A stretch of 64,000 nucleotides of DNA from Streptomyces sp. WMMB303 (lineage in GTDB: Bacteria; Actinomycetota; Actinomycetes; Streptomycetales; Streptomycetaceae): positions 927,001 through 991,000 of the forward strand of contig NZ_JARKIN010000001.1 in assembly GCF_029351045.1 (NCBI RefSeq). The letters run 5' to 3'. The stretch's first letter is position 1, and each line of letters starts with the position of its first letter. The notes below the pieces were generated by a model. The model searched no databases and was not told the origin of the DNA. It saw only the letters and a program-made list of their open reading frames with translations. Positions 53,846 through 63,847 of the stretch are shown here, piece after piece. The translations under genes were made by a program, and so were the position numbers.

Positions 53846-54123
53846 GGGGACTCCTTCTGTTCGGCCGGACCGTATCCGGCGCATCGGGGGCGCGGGCGGT
53901 CGTCGGGGGGCGGTCTCTTCGGCGGCCGAGGCCAGAGGCGCCGGGTCGCACTCGCGAGGACGGCCTGGCAGCGGTCGCTGACTCCCACGCTGCACCGGGC
54001 AGACGCACCGTGCGCGCGGTGTTGAGCCGGACAGGGCACGAGACGGCCTCTGCGGGTCACTCCCCCGCCGCGGACGCATCGGATTGCGGGCGGCCCTCCG
54101 GAGCGCGGGCGGTGCCCGGCGGT

Positions 54124-55110
54124 TCAGTCGGCGGGGCCGGAGGGGAAGCGCGGGATCTCTCCGGGCGCGGCGTCGCGGAGCAGCCGGCGGACCCGTACCG
54201 GGTGGCGCCAGCGGCCCTCGTCGAAGGCGACGTCCGCCTCGAACTCGACGACCAGTTCGGGGGCGACGCAGCGGTGCGCGAGGATGTCCCGGGTGCCCCA
54301 GCCGGACCGGAACCGGGCGTGCTCCCAGGGGTGGCCGGGGGCCGCGGGGGCGAGCAGCGGGCCGATCTCGCGGCGCAGCGCGGAGGTGACCGGGGTGCTC
54401 TGCGCCACCATCCGCAGCACCCCGTCCGGGTCGTTGCGGCCCAGCAGCAGCATGTCCGGCGCGGTCTCGGGGCCGGTGACCGCGCCGATCACGGCCTCGG
54501 TGGTGGCGCGTGCCCGCAGCTTGCGCCAGCCGCGCTCGCCGGGGCGGTAGGGCTGTCCCAGCCCCTTGACGACCATGCCCTCGACGCCGACCGCGCCCCA
54601 GGCCGGGTCGAGCCACTCGCGGGCCCGGTCCGGGTCGGTGGTCATCGGGCACAGCGCCCAGGGCGGCTGCAGGTCGAGGCGGGTGAAGATCTCCTCCAGC
54701 AGGGCGCGGCGCTCCCGGTAGGGGCGGCCCATGGTCACCTCGTCGCCGAGCTGCAGCAGGTCGAAGGCGATGAAGTGGGCCGGGTGCGCGGCGGCCGCGG
54801 CCTCGGCACGGGGCCCGGTACGCCGGGCCCGGGACTGGAGCACGCCGAAGTCGACCGCGCCGTCCTCGATCACCACCAGTTCCCCGTCCATGACCGCCTC
54901 CTCGCCGAGGTCGGCGGCGGCCCGCAGGATGTCCGGGAACCCGGCACCGAGGTCGTTGCCGCGGCGGGACTGGAGGCGGGGCGTCTCGGCTCGGGCGAAC
55001 AGCAGCACCCGGTAGCCGTCCCACTTGGCCTCGTAGGCGAGGCCCCCGGCGCGGGGCACCGCCTCCACCGTGCGGGCCGTCATCGGGGCCAGGGGCGGGA
55101 CGAGGCGCAT
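54124..55110 (-). CDS. ATP-dependent DNA ligase
   Basis: 328 residues. Adenylation motif EAKWDGYR with the nucleophile Lys, then QSRRGNDLG, VMDGELVVIE, FIAFDLLQLG, GVEGMVVKGL and the motif V-like WRKLRARATTE; an OB-like C-terminus follows. This is a LigC-type ligase without LigD nuclease or polymerase domains. Such actinobacterial ligases act in repair or end-joining. ATG 55110 has only a weak upstream site (GGTGAC). Confidence 0.9.
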   Translation of the reverse strand: MRLVPPLAPMTARTVEAVPRAGGLAYEAKWDGYRVLLFARAETPRLQSRRGNDLGAGFPDILRAAADLGEEAVMDGELVVIEDGAVDFGVLQSRARRTGPRAEAAAAAHPAHFIAFDLLQLGDEVTMGRPYRERRALLEEIFTRLDLQPPWALCPMTTDPDRAREWLDPAWGAVGVEGMVVKGLGQPYRPGERGWRKLRARATTEAVIGAVTGPETAPDMLLLGRNDPDGVLRMVAQSTPVTSALRREIGPLLAPAAPGHPWEHARFRSGWGTRDILAHRCVAPELVVEFEADVAFDEGRWRHPVRVRRLLRDAAPGEIPRFPSGPAD

Positions 55111-55445
55111 GTCACCGGGTGAGCGGCGGGCGGGGCTCGGGGTTGTCGGCCATGAGCCACGTATATCCCGGGCGCCCGGGCGCCGCGACCGCGCGGGCCG
55201 GGCGGGCGGGCGGGCGGCCTCCAGGATTCCCGGCGGCCCTGCGGGGAGCGGCACGGATCGCCGGAGGGGTGTGAAGGCGAGCTGCGGGTGCGGTTAAGAA
55301 ATCCTCGATGGACCCCGGGGCCGCTGTACGGCACATTCGTCCCGGCGGTGCGTGCAGCGGCACCGCTTTCCACCCCCACTCCAGGGCACAGGGCCGGCGG
55401 GCCCCGCTTCGCCCTGCCGTGGCGCGAGACGACAGGAGCCGTGGC
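55111..55445. other. Divergent intergenic region with a G-quadruplex motif
   Basis: 335 bp between the ligase and tdh genes. At 55195-55214 five GGG runs with one- or two-base loops (GGGCCGGGCGGGCGGGCGGG) meet the standard G4 pattern on the plus strand. A TATACG hexamer on the minus strand (55160-55165) is a -10 candidate for the ligase gene. No other feature was seen. Confidence 0.5.
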
Positions 55446-56474
55446 GTGAAGGCGCTGGTCAAGGAGAAGGCCGAACCGGGACTGTGGCTGGCCGACGTGC
55501 CGGAGCCGGAGACCGGACCCGGCGAGGTGCTGATCCAGGTGGAGCGCACCGGGATCTGCGGCACCGATCTGCACATCCGCGCCTGGGACGGCTGGGCCCG
55601 GCAGGCGGTGTCCGCGCCGCTGGTGGTGGGACACGAGTTCACCGGTGAGGTCGTGGAGACCGGCCGGGACGTGACCGGCATCAAGCCCGGTGACCGGGTG
55701 AGCGGGGAGGGCCATCTGGTCTGCGGCACCTGCCGTAACTGCCTGGCCGGCCGGCGGCATCTGTGCCGGGCCACGGTCGGGCTCGGCGTGGGCCGCGACG
55801 GCGCCTTCGCCCAGTATGTGGCGCTGCCCGCGGAGAACGTGTGGGTGCACCGCACGCCGGTGGACCCGGACATCGCGGCGATCTTCGACCCGTTCGGCAA
55901 CGCCGTGCACACCGCGCTGTCCTTCCCGCTGGTCGGCGAGGACGTGCTGATCACGGGCGCGGGGCCGATCGGTCTGATGGCGGTGGCCGTCGCCCGGCAC
56001 GCGGGAGCGCGGAACGTCGTGGTCACGGACGTCAGCGAGGAGCGCCTGGAGCTGGCCCGCACGGTGGGTGCCTCGCTGGCGCTGAACGTCTCCGATGCGG
56101 GCATCGCCGACGGTCAGCGGGCGCTGGGGCTGCGCGAGGGATTCGACGTGGGCCTGGAGATGTCGGGCAACCCGGTGGCGCTGCGCGACATGCTGGCCAA
56201 CATGACCCACGGCGGGAAGATCGCGATGCTCGGTCTGCCGGCCGAGGAGTTCGCGGTGGACTGGGCCCGGATCGTCACCTCCATGATCACGCTGAAGGGC
56301 ATCTACGGCCGGGAGATGTTCGAGACCTGGTATGCGATGTCGGTGCTGCTGGAGGGCGGCCTCGACCTCGCTCCGGTGATCACCGGCCGGTACGGCTACC
56401 GCGACCACGAGGCCGCCTTCGACGACGCGGGGCGGGGGCGCGGCGGCAAGGTCATCCTCGACTGGACGACCTGA
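55446..56474 (+). CDS. tdh: L-threonine 3-dehydrogenase
   Basis: 342 residues, GTG start at 55446 with AGGAGC upstream. Zinc MDR features: catalytic Cys in [18 protein letters not shown], structural-zinc cysteines in [20 protein letters not shown] motif [19 protein letters not shown], and [13 protein letters not shown] strand. It oxidises L-threonine to 2-amino-3-ketobutyrate, the substrate of the following kbl product. A gap of 146 bp separates the two genes. Confidence 0.93.
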   Translation: MKALVKEKAEPGLWLADVPEPETGPGEVLIQVERTGICGTDLHIRAWDGWARQAVSAPLVVGHEFTGEVVETGRDVTGIKPGDRVSGEGHLVCGTCRNCLAGRRHLCRATVGLGVGRDGAFAQYVALPAENVWVHRTPVDPDIAAIFDPFGNAVHTALSFPLVGEDVLITGAGPIGLMAVAVARHAGARNVVVTDVSEERLELARTVGASLALNVSDAGIADGQRALGLREGFDVGLEMSGNPVALRDMLANMTHGGKIAMLGLPAEEFAVDWARIVTSMITLKGIYGREMFETWYAMSVLLEGGLDLAPVITGRYGYRDHEAAFDDAGRGRGGKVILDWTT

Positions 56475-56620
56475 GTCACCGCCCTCTCCGGCCCGCACCC
56501 GTCCGTCCCCCGGACCTGTCCTCCCCGGTCCCTCCCCGTCCCGTTTCCTGCGCCGGGCGCCGCGGTGCCACCGTGCACCGCCCCCGGCCCCGTCCCACGC
56601 CGACCCTTGGAGAAGCTGGA

Positions 56621-57850
56621 ATGTTCGACTCCGTACGCGACCAGTTGCGCGCCACCCTCGAAGAGATCACCGCCGCCGGACTGCACAAGCCGGAGCGGGT
56701 CATCGGCACGCCTCAGTCGGCCGACGTCCGGGTCACCGGCGGTGGAGCCGAGGAGCGGGAGGGAGAGGCGGTCCTCAACTTCTGCGCGAACAACTACCTG
56801 GGCCTGGCCGACCATCCCGAGGTGATCGCCGCCGCGCACGCGGCGCTGGACCGGTGGGGCTACGGGATGGCCTCGGTGCGCTTCATCTGCGGCACCCAGG
56901 AGGTGCACAAGGAGCTGGAGGAGCGGCTCTCGGCCTTCCTGGGCCAGGAGGACACCATCCTCTACTCGTCCTGCTTCGACGCGAACGGCGGCGTGTTCGA
57001 GACGCTGCTCGGCGCGGAGGACGCCGTCATCTCCGACGCGCTCAACCACGCCTCCATCATCGACGGCATCCGGCTCTCCAAGGCCCGGCGCTTCCGCTAC
57101 GCCAACCGCGACATGGCGGATCTGGAGCAGCAGCTCAAGCAGGCGCAGGACGCGCGGCGGCGGCTGATCGTCACCGACGGCGTCTTCTCGATGGACGGCT
57201 ATCTGGCACCGCTGCCGGAGATCTGCGACCTGGCCGAGCGCTACGACGCGATGGTGATGGTCGACGACTCGCACGCGGTCGGGTTCGTCGGGGCCGGGGG
57301 GCGCGGCACGCCCGAGCTGCACGGCGTGATGGACCGGGTGGACCTCATCACCGGCACTCTCGGTAAGGCGCTGGGCGGCGCTTCGGGCGGGTATGTGGCG
57401 GCTCGCGCGGAGATCGTCGCGCTGCTGCGCCAGCGTTCACGCCCCTACCTGTTCTCCAACAGCCTGGCCCCGGTGATCACGGCGGCCTCCCTGAAGGTCC
57501 TCGACCTGCTGGAGTCCGCCGGTGACCTGCGGGAGAAGCTGGACGCCAACACCGAGCTGTTCCGCCGCCGGATGACCGAACAGGGCTTCGAGATCCTCCC
57601 GGGCTCGCACGCGATCGTGCCCGTCATGATCGGCGACGCGGCCGAGGCTGCCCGGATGGCCGAGCTGCTCCTGGAGCGCGGCGTGTACGTGATCGGCTTC
57701 TCCTATCCGGTGGTGCCGCAGGGGCAGGCCCGGATCCGGGTGCAGCTCTCCGCGGCGCACTCCACCGAGGACGTCGAGCGGGCGGTTGCCGCGTTTGCCG
57801 CATCCCGGGCAGAGCTCACCGGTGCGGCTGGGGGACAATCACTCACGTGA
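56621..57850 (+). CDS. kbl: Glycine C-acetyltransferase (2-amino-3-ketobutyrate CoA ligase)
   Basis: 409 residues. Alpha-oxoamine synthase signatures: [56 protein letters not shown] and the PLP lysine in [14 protein letters not shown]. It splits 2-amino-3-ketobutyrate with CoA into glycine and acetyl-CoA. ATG 56621 has GGAGAAG upstream. The stop overlaps the LysR gene (GTGA). Confidence 0.96.
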   Translation: MFDSVRDQLRATLEEITAAGLHKPERVIGTPQSADVRVTGGGAEEREGEAVLNFCANNYLGLADHPEVIAAAHAALDRWGYGMASVRFICGTQEVHKELEERLSAFLGQEDTILYSSCFDANGGVFETLLGAEDAVISDALNHASIIDGIRLSKARRFRYANRDMADLEQQLKQAQDARRRLIVTDGVFSMDGYLAPLPEICDLAERYDAMVMVDDSHAVGFVGAGGRGTPELHGVMDRVDLITGTLGKALGGASGGYVAARAEIVALLRQRSRPYLFSNSLAPVITAASLKVLDLLESAGDLREKLDANTELFRRRMTEQGFEILPGSHAIVPVMIGDAAEAARMAELLLERGVYVIGFSYPVVPQGQARIRVQLSAAHSTEDVERAVAAFAASRAELTGAAGGQSLT

Positions 57851-58746
57851 TCGAAGCGCGGCGGCTGCACATCCTCCGTGCGGTGGCCGACCATCGCACG
57901 GTGACCGCCGCTGCCGCCGCGCTCTATCTGACCCCCTCCGCGGTGTCCCAGCAGCTCAGCGCACTGGAGCAGGAGACCGGCCACCGACTGGTCGAGCGCG
58001 GCACCAAGGGGGTACGGCTCACCCCGGCCGGGGAGATCCTCCTCGCGCACACGCATCGGGTGCTGGCCCAGCTGGAGCGCGCCGAGGCGGAACTGGCCGC
58101 CTACGGTTCGGGCGCGGCCGGCCGAGTGGACCTGGCCTCCTTCGCCACCGGTATCGGGCTGGTCGTGGCGCCCGCGCTCGCCCGGCTGGCCGGCACGGCG
58201 CCGGGCATCCGGGTGCGGGTCCAGGACGCGGAGGGGGACGCCAGCCTGCCGATGGTGCTGGACCGGGAGACGGACGTGGCGGTGGCCGTCGAGTACCGGG
58301 GCGCGCCGAGCGCGGACGACCCGCGGCTCACCCGGGTGCCGCTGTACGCGGAACCCTTCGACGCCGTCGTACCGCGCGGGCACCGGCTGGCCGGCGCCGA
58401 GCGGGTGCCGCTGGGCGAACTGGCCAAGGACACCTGGATCGGCCCGTTCCCCGGCAACCCGTGCCACGACGTGGTCGTGCTCGCCTGCGAGAACGCGGGC
58501 TTCGAACCCGCCATGGAGCACTACTCCGACGACTTCAGCGCGGTCGTGGCGCTGGCCTCCGCCGGGGCCGGGGTGGCCCTGGTGCCGCGGTCGGCACTGC
58601 TGGGCACCCCGGCGAGCGGGGTCGCGGTGCATCCGGTGGACGACAGCGCGCCCACCCGGCGGGTGTTCGCCGCCGTACGCCGGGGCGCGGAGGAGCACCC
58701 GCTGATCAGCCCGGTACTGGCGGCACTGACCGAAGCGGCGGGGTAG
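57847..58746 (+). CDS. LysR-family regulator coupled to kbl
   Basis: 299 residues from GTG 57847. N-terminal helix-turn-helix [55 protein letters not shown]. The C-terminal LysR substrate domain has [20 protein letters not shown]. The GTGA overlap with kbl means it is co-translated with the threonine genes, so it probably regulates them, although LysR genes are usually divergent from their targets. Confidence 0.9.
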   Translation: MIEARRLHILRAVADHRTVTAAAAALYLTPSAVSQQLSALEQETGHRLVERGTKGVRLTPAGEILLAHTHRVLAQLERAEAELAAYGSGAAGRVDLASFATGIGLVVAPALARLAGTAPGIRVRVQDAEGDASLPMVLDRETDVAVAVEYRGAPSADDPRLTRVPLYAEPFDAVVPRGHRLAGAERVPLGELAKDTWIGPFPGNPCHDVVVLACENAGFEPAMEHYSDDFSAVVALASAGAGVALVPRSALLGTPASGVAVHPVDDSAPTRRVFAAVRRGAEEHPLISPVLAALTEAAG

Positions 58747-58801
58747 CCGGACCGTCCCTGCCCCGCCGCCGGGCCCGGTCCGTCCCCGGGCACGGTCCGG
58801 C
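58746..58801. terminator. Inverted repeat between convergent genes
   Basis: GCCGGACCGT (58746-58755) and ACGGTCCGGC (58792-58801) form a perfect 10-bp inverted repeat around a GC-rich loop. It lies between the LysR stop and the convergent lipoprotein stop, so it could act as a bidirectional terminator. Confidence 0.5.
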
Positions 58802-58812
58802 GCACCGTCCGG

Positions 58813-59688
58813 TCAGGAGGACTGCTTCGCCCCCTTGGCCGCCTGGTCGGTCATATCAGCGGTCTTCCCGGAGGGCGGCGGCTGCACGTCCACCTCGGTA
58901 CCGAAGTCGGAGAGCTCCACGACCGTCTTGACCTTCTGCTTCTTGCCGCCCTCGGCGCCGGAGGGCTGCACCTGCAGTTCGATCTCCTGGCGGCGGGTCA
59001 TCCCCTTGTCGTCGATCCACAGCTCCATCGGCACTTCGTCGCCGAGCTGCTCGCGCAGCTTCTTCTGCTGTGCCGCGTCGCCCTTCGCCATCTTGGCGAG
59101 GTCGAGACGCACCCGGTAGTGCGTGGTCTTCGTCCCGCCGACCTTCTCCGTGCCGAGCTTCTCGACGTTCTTCTCGGAGAGGGACTTCGTGTACGCGAGA
59201 GAGCCCGCCGGGTCGTTGAGTCCCTTGTTCCCGCCGCCCCGGGTCTGCAGTTCCCCGAGGTCGACCTTCATCCAGGTCTTGCCGTCCGGAAGCTGCTCCG
59301 CCGCCTTCTTCGGCAGCTTCTGGTAGAGGACCTGATCGACGACCCGCTGCTCGATGGTGTTCGGCCCCTGGTCCAGCGTCAGCTTGCTGGTGCCGTCCTG
59401 CAGATCCATGACGCCGTCGCCGGTGACCTTCTTCCCCTGGGCCTGGCCCCCGGAGGTCGTCACGGTCATCGCGATCTTCGCGGTCTCGGCCTGGGTGGTC
59501 TTCTCGTTGGTGGCCTGCACCGCCTCGGCCGGGGACTGCGCCTGCGCCGAGTCGGAGGACCCGGCCTTGTCCGAGTCCTTTGAGCCGCCCTCGTCGCCGC
59601 TCCCGCAGCCACTGAGCAGCGCCACACCGACGAGCAGCCCGGCCGAGCCGAACACCGCGCCGCGCGTGGTTCTCGAGGACCCGTTCAT
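58813..59688 (-). CDS. LppX/LprG-like secreted lipoprotein
   Basis: 291 residues. Type II signal peptide with lipobox GVALLSGCGSG. A Ser/Asp/Lys-rich tether follows. The body reads ATNEKTTQAETAKIAMTVTT, GDGVMDLQDGTSKLTLDQG, QVLYQKLPKKAAEQLPDGKT and a C-terminal VPMELWIDDKGMTRRQEIEL. This is the half-barrel lipid-binding fold of LppX/LprG and many Streptomyces lipoproteins. The ligand is unknown. No operon partner is evident. Confidence 0.82.
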   Translation of the reverse strand: MNGSSRTTRGAVFGSAGLLVGVALLSGCGSGDEGGSKDSDKAGSSDSAQAQSPAEAVQATNEKTTQAETAKIAMTVTTSGGQAQGKKVTGDGVMDLQDGTSKLTLDQGPNTIEQRVVDQVLYQKLPKKAAEQLPDGKTWMKVDLGELQTRGGGNKGLNDPAGSLAYTKSLSEKNVEKLGTEKVGGTKTTHYRVRLDLAKMAKGDAAQQKKLREQLGDEVPMELWIDDKGMTRRQEIELQVQPSGAEGGKKQKVKTVVELSDFGTEVDVQPPPSGKTADMTDQAAKGAKQSS

Positions 59689-59856
59689 CTGCGATCACCT
59701 CTGCCTTTCATGTGATGGTCGATCAAGTGACGGGCCGTGTACCACGGTTGGCCGATCCCAATCTCATAGATGACCGCCGCGCGGAGGAACGGTGAACCCC
59801 GGACCGCACTGGGGCGACGATGCAGACTTATCGCAACGAAAGGACAGGTGGCTGGG

Positions 59857-61305
59857 ATGACTGAGCAGGCCGACGGCGCAGCGGCCTCCGAACACCATGG
59901 CAAGGCGGTGGGGATCTCCGTCGCCGCCGCGGTCGGCGGCTTCCTCTTCGGCTTCGACTCCTCCGTCATCAACGGCGCCGTCGACGCGCTCTCGGACCAC
60001 TTCCGGCTGGGCGCCTTCCTGTCCGGATTCGTCGTCTCCATCGCCCTGCTGGGCTGCGCGGTCGGCGCCTGGTACGCGGGGCGGCTCGCGGACGGGTGGG
60101 GACGGCGGAAGGTGATGCTGCTCGGCTCGGGCATGTTCGTCATCAGCTCCGCGGGCTCGGCCTTCGCCTTCTCGGTACCCGACCTGCTGCTGTGGCGGGT
60201 GATCGGCGGACTGGGCATCGGTATCGCGTCGGTGATCGCGCCCGCCTACATCTCCGAGGTGGCACCCGCCTCCGGGCGCGGCGCGCTCGGCTCGCTCCAG
60301 CAACTGGCCATCACCATCGGGCAACTGGTGGTGCTCAGTTCCAACAAGGGGCTGGCCGGCGCCGCCGGTGGCGCCGCGAACGACCTGTGGTGGGGGCTGC
60401 CGGCCTGGCGGTGGATGTTCCTGGTCGGCGTCCTCCCGGCCGCCGTCTACGGAGTGCTGGCTCTGCTGATTCCCGAGTCATCGCGCTATCTGGTGCTCAC
60501 CGGCCGGGATGATCAGGCGGCTTCGGTACTGGCCCGGGTCAGTGGTGAACGCGACCCACGGGCGAAGATCACCGAGATCCGCGCCACCCTGCGCAAACAG
60601 CACCGCAGCAGCCTCGCGGACATCCGCGGCACCCGGTTCGGGCTGCATCCGCTGGTCTGGGTGGGCATCATCATGGCCGCCTTCCAGCAACTGGTCGGCA
60701 TCAACGCGATCTTCTACTACTCGACCACGCTGTGGAAGTCGGTCGGCTTCAGCGAGTCGAACTCCTTCACCACCTCGGTGATCACCGCGGGCGTCAATGT
60801 GGTCATGACGGTCGTGGCCATGCTGTTCATCGACCGGGCCGGGCGGCGCAGGCTGCTGAGCATCGGGTCCGTGGGGATGTTCTGCGCCCTGGCGCTGACC
60901 GCCGTCGCCTTCTCGCATCAGCGGGGCAGCGGGGACGACGTGTCCCTCCCGTCCCCGTACGGGCCCCTGGCGCTGATCGGTGCCAACGCCTTCGTGGTGT
61001 TCTTCGCCCTCTCCTGGGGCCCGATCATGTGGGTGATGCTGGCGGAGATGTTCCCCAACCGGATGCGGGCGATGGCCCTGGCCATCGGTACCGCCTCCAA
61101 CTGGATCTTCAACTTCCTGGTCACCTTCTCCTTCGAACCCATGACCCGCAAGGTGGGACTGACCTGGCTGTACGGTGCGTTCGCCACCTTCGCGCTGCTG
61201 TCCTTCGTCTTCGTCCGCACGAAACTGCCGGAGACCAAGCGCCTCGAGTTGGAGGAGATGACGGGCGAGACCCACCAGCGCCCCCGTCGCACCCCGTCGT
61301 CGTAG
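59857..61305 (+). CDS. MFS sugar porter
   Basis: 482 residues, 12 membrane segments. Sugar-porter motifs: GFLFGFDSSVINGAV, GRLADGWGRRKVMLL, RVIGGLGIGIASVIAPAYIS, PESSRYLVLTGR, QQLVGINAIFYYSTTLWKSV, DRAGRRRLLSIG and PETKRLELEE. It is probably a proton-linked monosaccharide importer. An in-frame GTG at 59848 is an alternative start. It is divergent from the lipoprotein gene. Confidence 0.92.
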   Translation: MTEQADGAAASEHHGKAVGISVAAAVGGFLFGFDSSVINGAVDALSDHFRLGAFLSGFVVSIALLGCAVGAWYAGRLADGWGRRKVMLLGSGMFVISSAGSAFAFSVPDLLLWRVIGGLGIGIASVIAPAYISEVAPASGRGALGSLQQLAITIGQLVVLSSNKGLAGAAGGAANDLWWGLPAWRWMFLVGVLPAAVYGVLALLIPESSRYLVLTGRDDQAASVLARVSGERDPRAKITEIRATLRKQHRSSLADIRGTRFGLHPLVWVGIIMAAFQQLVGINAIFYYSTTLWKSVGFSESNSFTTSVITAGVNVVMTVVAMLFIDRAGRRRLLSIGSVGMFCALALTAVAFSHQRGSGDDVSLPSPYGPLALIGANAFVVFFALSWGPIMWVMLAEMFPNRMRAMALAIGTASNWIFNFLVTFSFEPMTRKVGLTWLYGAFATFALLSFVFVRTKLPETKRLELEEMTGETHQRPRRTPSS

Positions 61306-61340
61306 CGGCCGGGCCCGGCGGTGGACGACGGGACGGACCG

Positions 61341-62876
61341 TCAGCGGGTGTACTCGGCCAGATACCGCCGGACGCGCTCCACGTGCGGGCGCACCCGCGC
61401 CGGAACGCCGCCCGCCTCGACGACGGTGCGGGAACTGGTGCGGTAGCCGGCCGCCATCAGCGCGGGCAGCTCCTTCTCCATGCCGTTCTTCTTGTACTGC
61501 CGATCCAGCCAGCACACGTAAGCGGACATCGCCGCGATGGCGTCGGGAGGTGACATGTAGCTCTTGTCCCCGTCGTGGTCACCGTCCCTGGCCCACCCCT
61601 TGAAGACCGACGGTGTCCACATGGCGATCCCGTACTCGTCACTCCCGGGCCGCCTGGCATCCGCGTCGAAACCACTCTCCGCCTTCAGCATGGCCGCGAG
61701 GAAGGCGGGGGTGACCTCGTCCTCGGAACACTGGAGCGCCGCCCTGGTGATGACCGGACGCAGCGCGCGGGGCACGTCGGAGTCCGCGGGGACGGCCCCG
61801 GAGACCCGCGCCGAGGGGGCACCGGCCTCGGCTGCTGCCGGGTCCTCGCCGGTCCGCAGCAGCGCGAACGCCCCCGCCGCGAGCGGCACGACGGCGACCG
61901 CCGCTACGAGAAGGGCGAGCCGGCGCCGCGAGCGGCCCGCACCCGGCCCGCCGGGGCCACGGTCCGGATCGCCGGGGCCCGGCGCCGCTTCCCGGGCCCG
62001 TGCGGCGAGTTCGGTGGCGCCGAGTACGGACCGGGCGGCGTGGTCAGGGGCGAGGCAGGCGGTGATCAGTGCCCGCCAGTCCTCCGGGACGCCGTTGTGC
62101 AGCCGCAGTTCGGCGCCACCGCGTGCGTACGCCTGGGCGGAGAGCGCGCGGGCCCGCGGAGTGCCGCCCGGGAAGGGGTGCAACCCGCCGGTGAGCACCT
62201 GGTGGGCCAGCACCCCGAAGGCCCAGATGTCCGCCGTGGGGCGCAGCACGCTGCTGCCGCCCTCGCGCTCCGACCACCACTCGGGCGGTACGTGATCGAG
62301 GGAACCCAGCGGCGGCACGTAGGCGTGGGTGCCGTCGAGTTCGGCCGTCAGCCCGAAGTCGCCCAGCCACACCTCGCCCTCCGGCCCCAGCAGCACGTTG
62401 CCGGGCTTGAGGTCGCCGTGCACCCAGCCACGCTCGTGGATGTGTGCCAGTCCGGCGCCGACAGCGGCCAGAACGCGGGCGGCGTCCGGCAGCGGGCCGG
62501 CCTCCGCCCCACGGCTCTCCAGCCGCTCCTGAAGGCTGAGTTCGGCCCGGTCCATGACGAGGGCCGTGGCACCGTCCAGGCCGGGCCGCTCGGGATCGTG
62601 GACGGTGCGGACCTCGCGGATCCGCACCAGGTTCGGGTGGCGGGTCTCCAGGCCGAAGCGCGCCTCGCGGCGCACCGCCTCGGCCATGGACGCGCGCTGC
62701 CCGGGTGGCAGCAACTGGGTCGGCAGGAGCTTCACAGCGGCCGGTGCGCCGTCGCCGGCCCGCTGGGCCGCGTGGACGACGCCCCAACTGCCCGCGCCGA
62801 GCCGACCGGCCAGCTCCCACTCCCCCACCCGGTAGCCGGCCGGCACATCGAGCCGCTCCCGCGCCTGGTCAGTCAT
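61341..62876 (-). CDS. Transmembrane Ser/Thr kinase fused to a lytic-transglycosylase-like domain
   Basis: 511 residues. Cytoplasmic kinase domain: glycine loop GRLGAGSWGVV, catalytic Lys 49, HGDLKPGN (153-160, Gly in place of the Arg of HRD), DFG 173-175. One membrane segment at about 320-340. The outside part (about 370-511) matches SLT domains: catalytic-type Glu 400 in KAESGFDADARRP, EYGIAMWTPSVFKGWARDG, DGDHDGDKSYMSPPDAIAAM. It could sense or cut peptidoglycan and signal inward, or only bind muropeptides. It overlaps the FHA gene by 8 bp. Confidence 0.9.
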   Translation of the reverse strand: MTDQARERLDVPAGYRVGEWELAGRLGAGSWGVVHAAQRAGDGAPAAVKLLPTQLLPPGQRASMAEAVRREARFGLETRHPNLVRIREVRTVHDPERPGLDGATALVMDRAELSLQERLESRGAEAGPLPDAARVLAAVGAGLAHIHERGWVHGDLKPGNVLLGPEGEVWLGDFGLTAELDGTHAYVPPLGSLDHVPPEWWSEREGGSSVLRPTADIWAFGVLAHQVLTGGLHPFPGGTPRARALSAQAYARGGAELRLHNGVPEDWRALITACLAPDHAARSVLGATELAARAREAAPGPGDPDRGPGGPGAGRSRRRLALLVAAVAVVPLAAGAFALLRTGEDPAAAEAGAPSARVSGAVPADSDVPRALRPVITRAALQCSEDEVTPAFLAAMLKAESGFDADARRPGSDEYGIAMWTPSVFKGWARDGDHDGDKSYMSPPDAIAAMSAYVCWLDRQYKKNGMEKELPALMAAGYRTSSRTVVEAGGVPARVRPHVERVRRYLAEYTR

Positions 62877-63642
62877 CCGCGGCGCGCTGCTGCCCGGCGG
62901 GGCGCAGCAGCGAGAGGTGCTCCTCGCGCACCAGGTCGAAACGGAGTGCGAGGGCGACGAGTTCGGCGCGCTTGTGGTGGTTGCCGGTGCCGCCCTCCTC
63001 CTCGCCGCGCAACCGGAGTTTGACCGTCGCCAGGTACTCGATGTGGTAGTTGACCGCCGAGCGGGTCAGTTCCCGGCAGCTCTCCAGCGGGCGCAGTCGC
63101 TCCAGGATCTCGCTGACGCCGGGCAGGGCACCGCTGGAGGGGTCACGCAGTCGGGGTTCGCACAGGGCGAGCAGCACCAGAAAGTACTTGGCGGTCCGGT
63201 CCAGCGCGAAGGGGCTCTGCGTCGGTTCACCGGCACCGGTTCCGGAGCCCCCGTCCTGGTAGGCGTGTTCGGGCGCGAACACCTTGAAACGCACCTCGCC
63301 GTCCCGGGAGGGCAGCACCACCCGGGAGAACTCGAAGGGCACCGGCGCGCCCAGTCTGCCGGGCGCGACCTTCACATGCTCCCCCGCTCCCTCCATGTTC
63401 TCCACCACGTAGGTGACGTGCCCGCTGTAGTTGGAGAGCCGCCAGTAGTCCTCGGCCGCGGTGATCCGTCCCGCGAGCCGGGACACCCCCGGATCCGGCA
63501 GCGCCACCTGGACCGGGATGCCCGGACCGCCGCGGCCGAAGTCCGCCGTCTCGCCGGGACCGAGACGCAGCAGGCACGGCCGGTCGGCGGACCCGGCGGC
63601 ACCTTCCCGCCGGTCCGGCAGTTGCACGATGACCGTCTCCAT
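62869..63642 (-). CDS. FHA-domain protein with C-terminal DNA-binding-like region
   Basis: 257 residues. The N-terminal half resembles an FHA phosphothreonine-binding fold (LPDPGVSRLAGRITAAEDYW then RLSNYSGHVTYVVEN). The C-terminal part, SEILERLRPLESCRELTRSA followed by VNYHIEYLATVKLRL, looks like a winged helix. Its stop overlaps the kinase start by 8 bp, so the two are co-translated. It is probably the kinase's substrate or adaptor, perhaps carrying the signal to DNA. Confidence 0.82.
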   Translation of the reverse strand: METVIVQLPDRREGAAGSADRPCLLRLGPGETADFGRGGPGIPVQVALPDPGVSRLAGRITAAEDYWRLSNYSGHVTYVVENMEGAGEHVKVAPGRLGAPVPFEFSRVVLPSRDGEVRFKVFAPEHAYQDGGSGTGAGEPTQSPFALDRTAKYFLVLLALCEPRLRDPSSGALPGVSEILERLRPLESCRELTRSAVNYHIEYLATVKLRLRGEEEGGTGNHHKRAELVALALRFDLVREEHLSLLRPAGQQRAADD

Positions 63643-63675
63643 CCTCTGCCTCCCCCTCCGGCCGCGGGCATCCTA

Positions 63676-63703
63676 GTCGACCCTGACATCCGTCAGGGTC
63701 GAC
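63676..63703. promoter_or_regulatory. Perfect 12-bp inverted repeat upstream of the FHA-kinase operon
   Basis: GTCGACCCTGAC (63676-63687) and GTCAGGGTCGAC (63692-63703), separated by ATCC, lie 34 bp upstream of the FHA start. It is either an operator for the FHA-kinase operon or the terminator of the gene entering from the right, which ends at 63848. The remaining bases to 63847 show nothing else. Confidence 0.6.
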
Positions 63704-63847
63704 GCTGAACGCTCACCTGCCAGTATGGGAGGTTTTCAGCCCCGGACCGGGCACGCGCCACTCCTGCGGGTGACGGCGTCGGTGGAGCGGAGCCGCCCTC
63801 CGGGCCCCCGCGGCACCGCACGGCACCGGGGCCCGGTGGGCGCGGTG

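Noticed and set aside
54124..55110. Assignment of the DNA ligase as LigD
   Set aside because: It lacks the polymerase and 3'-phosphoesterase domains and no Ku gene is adjacent.
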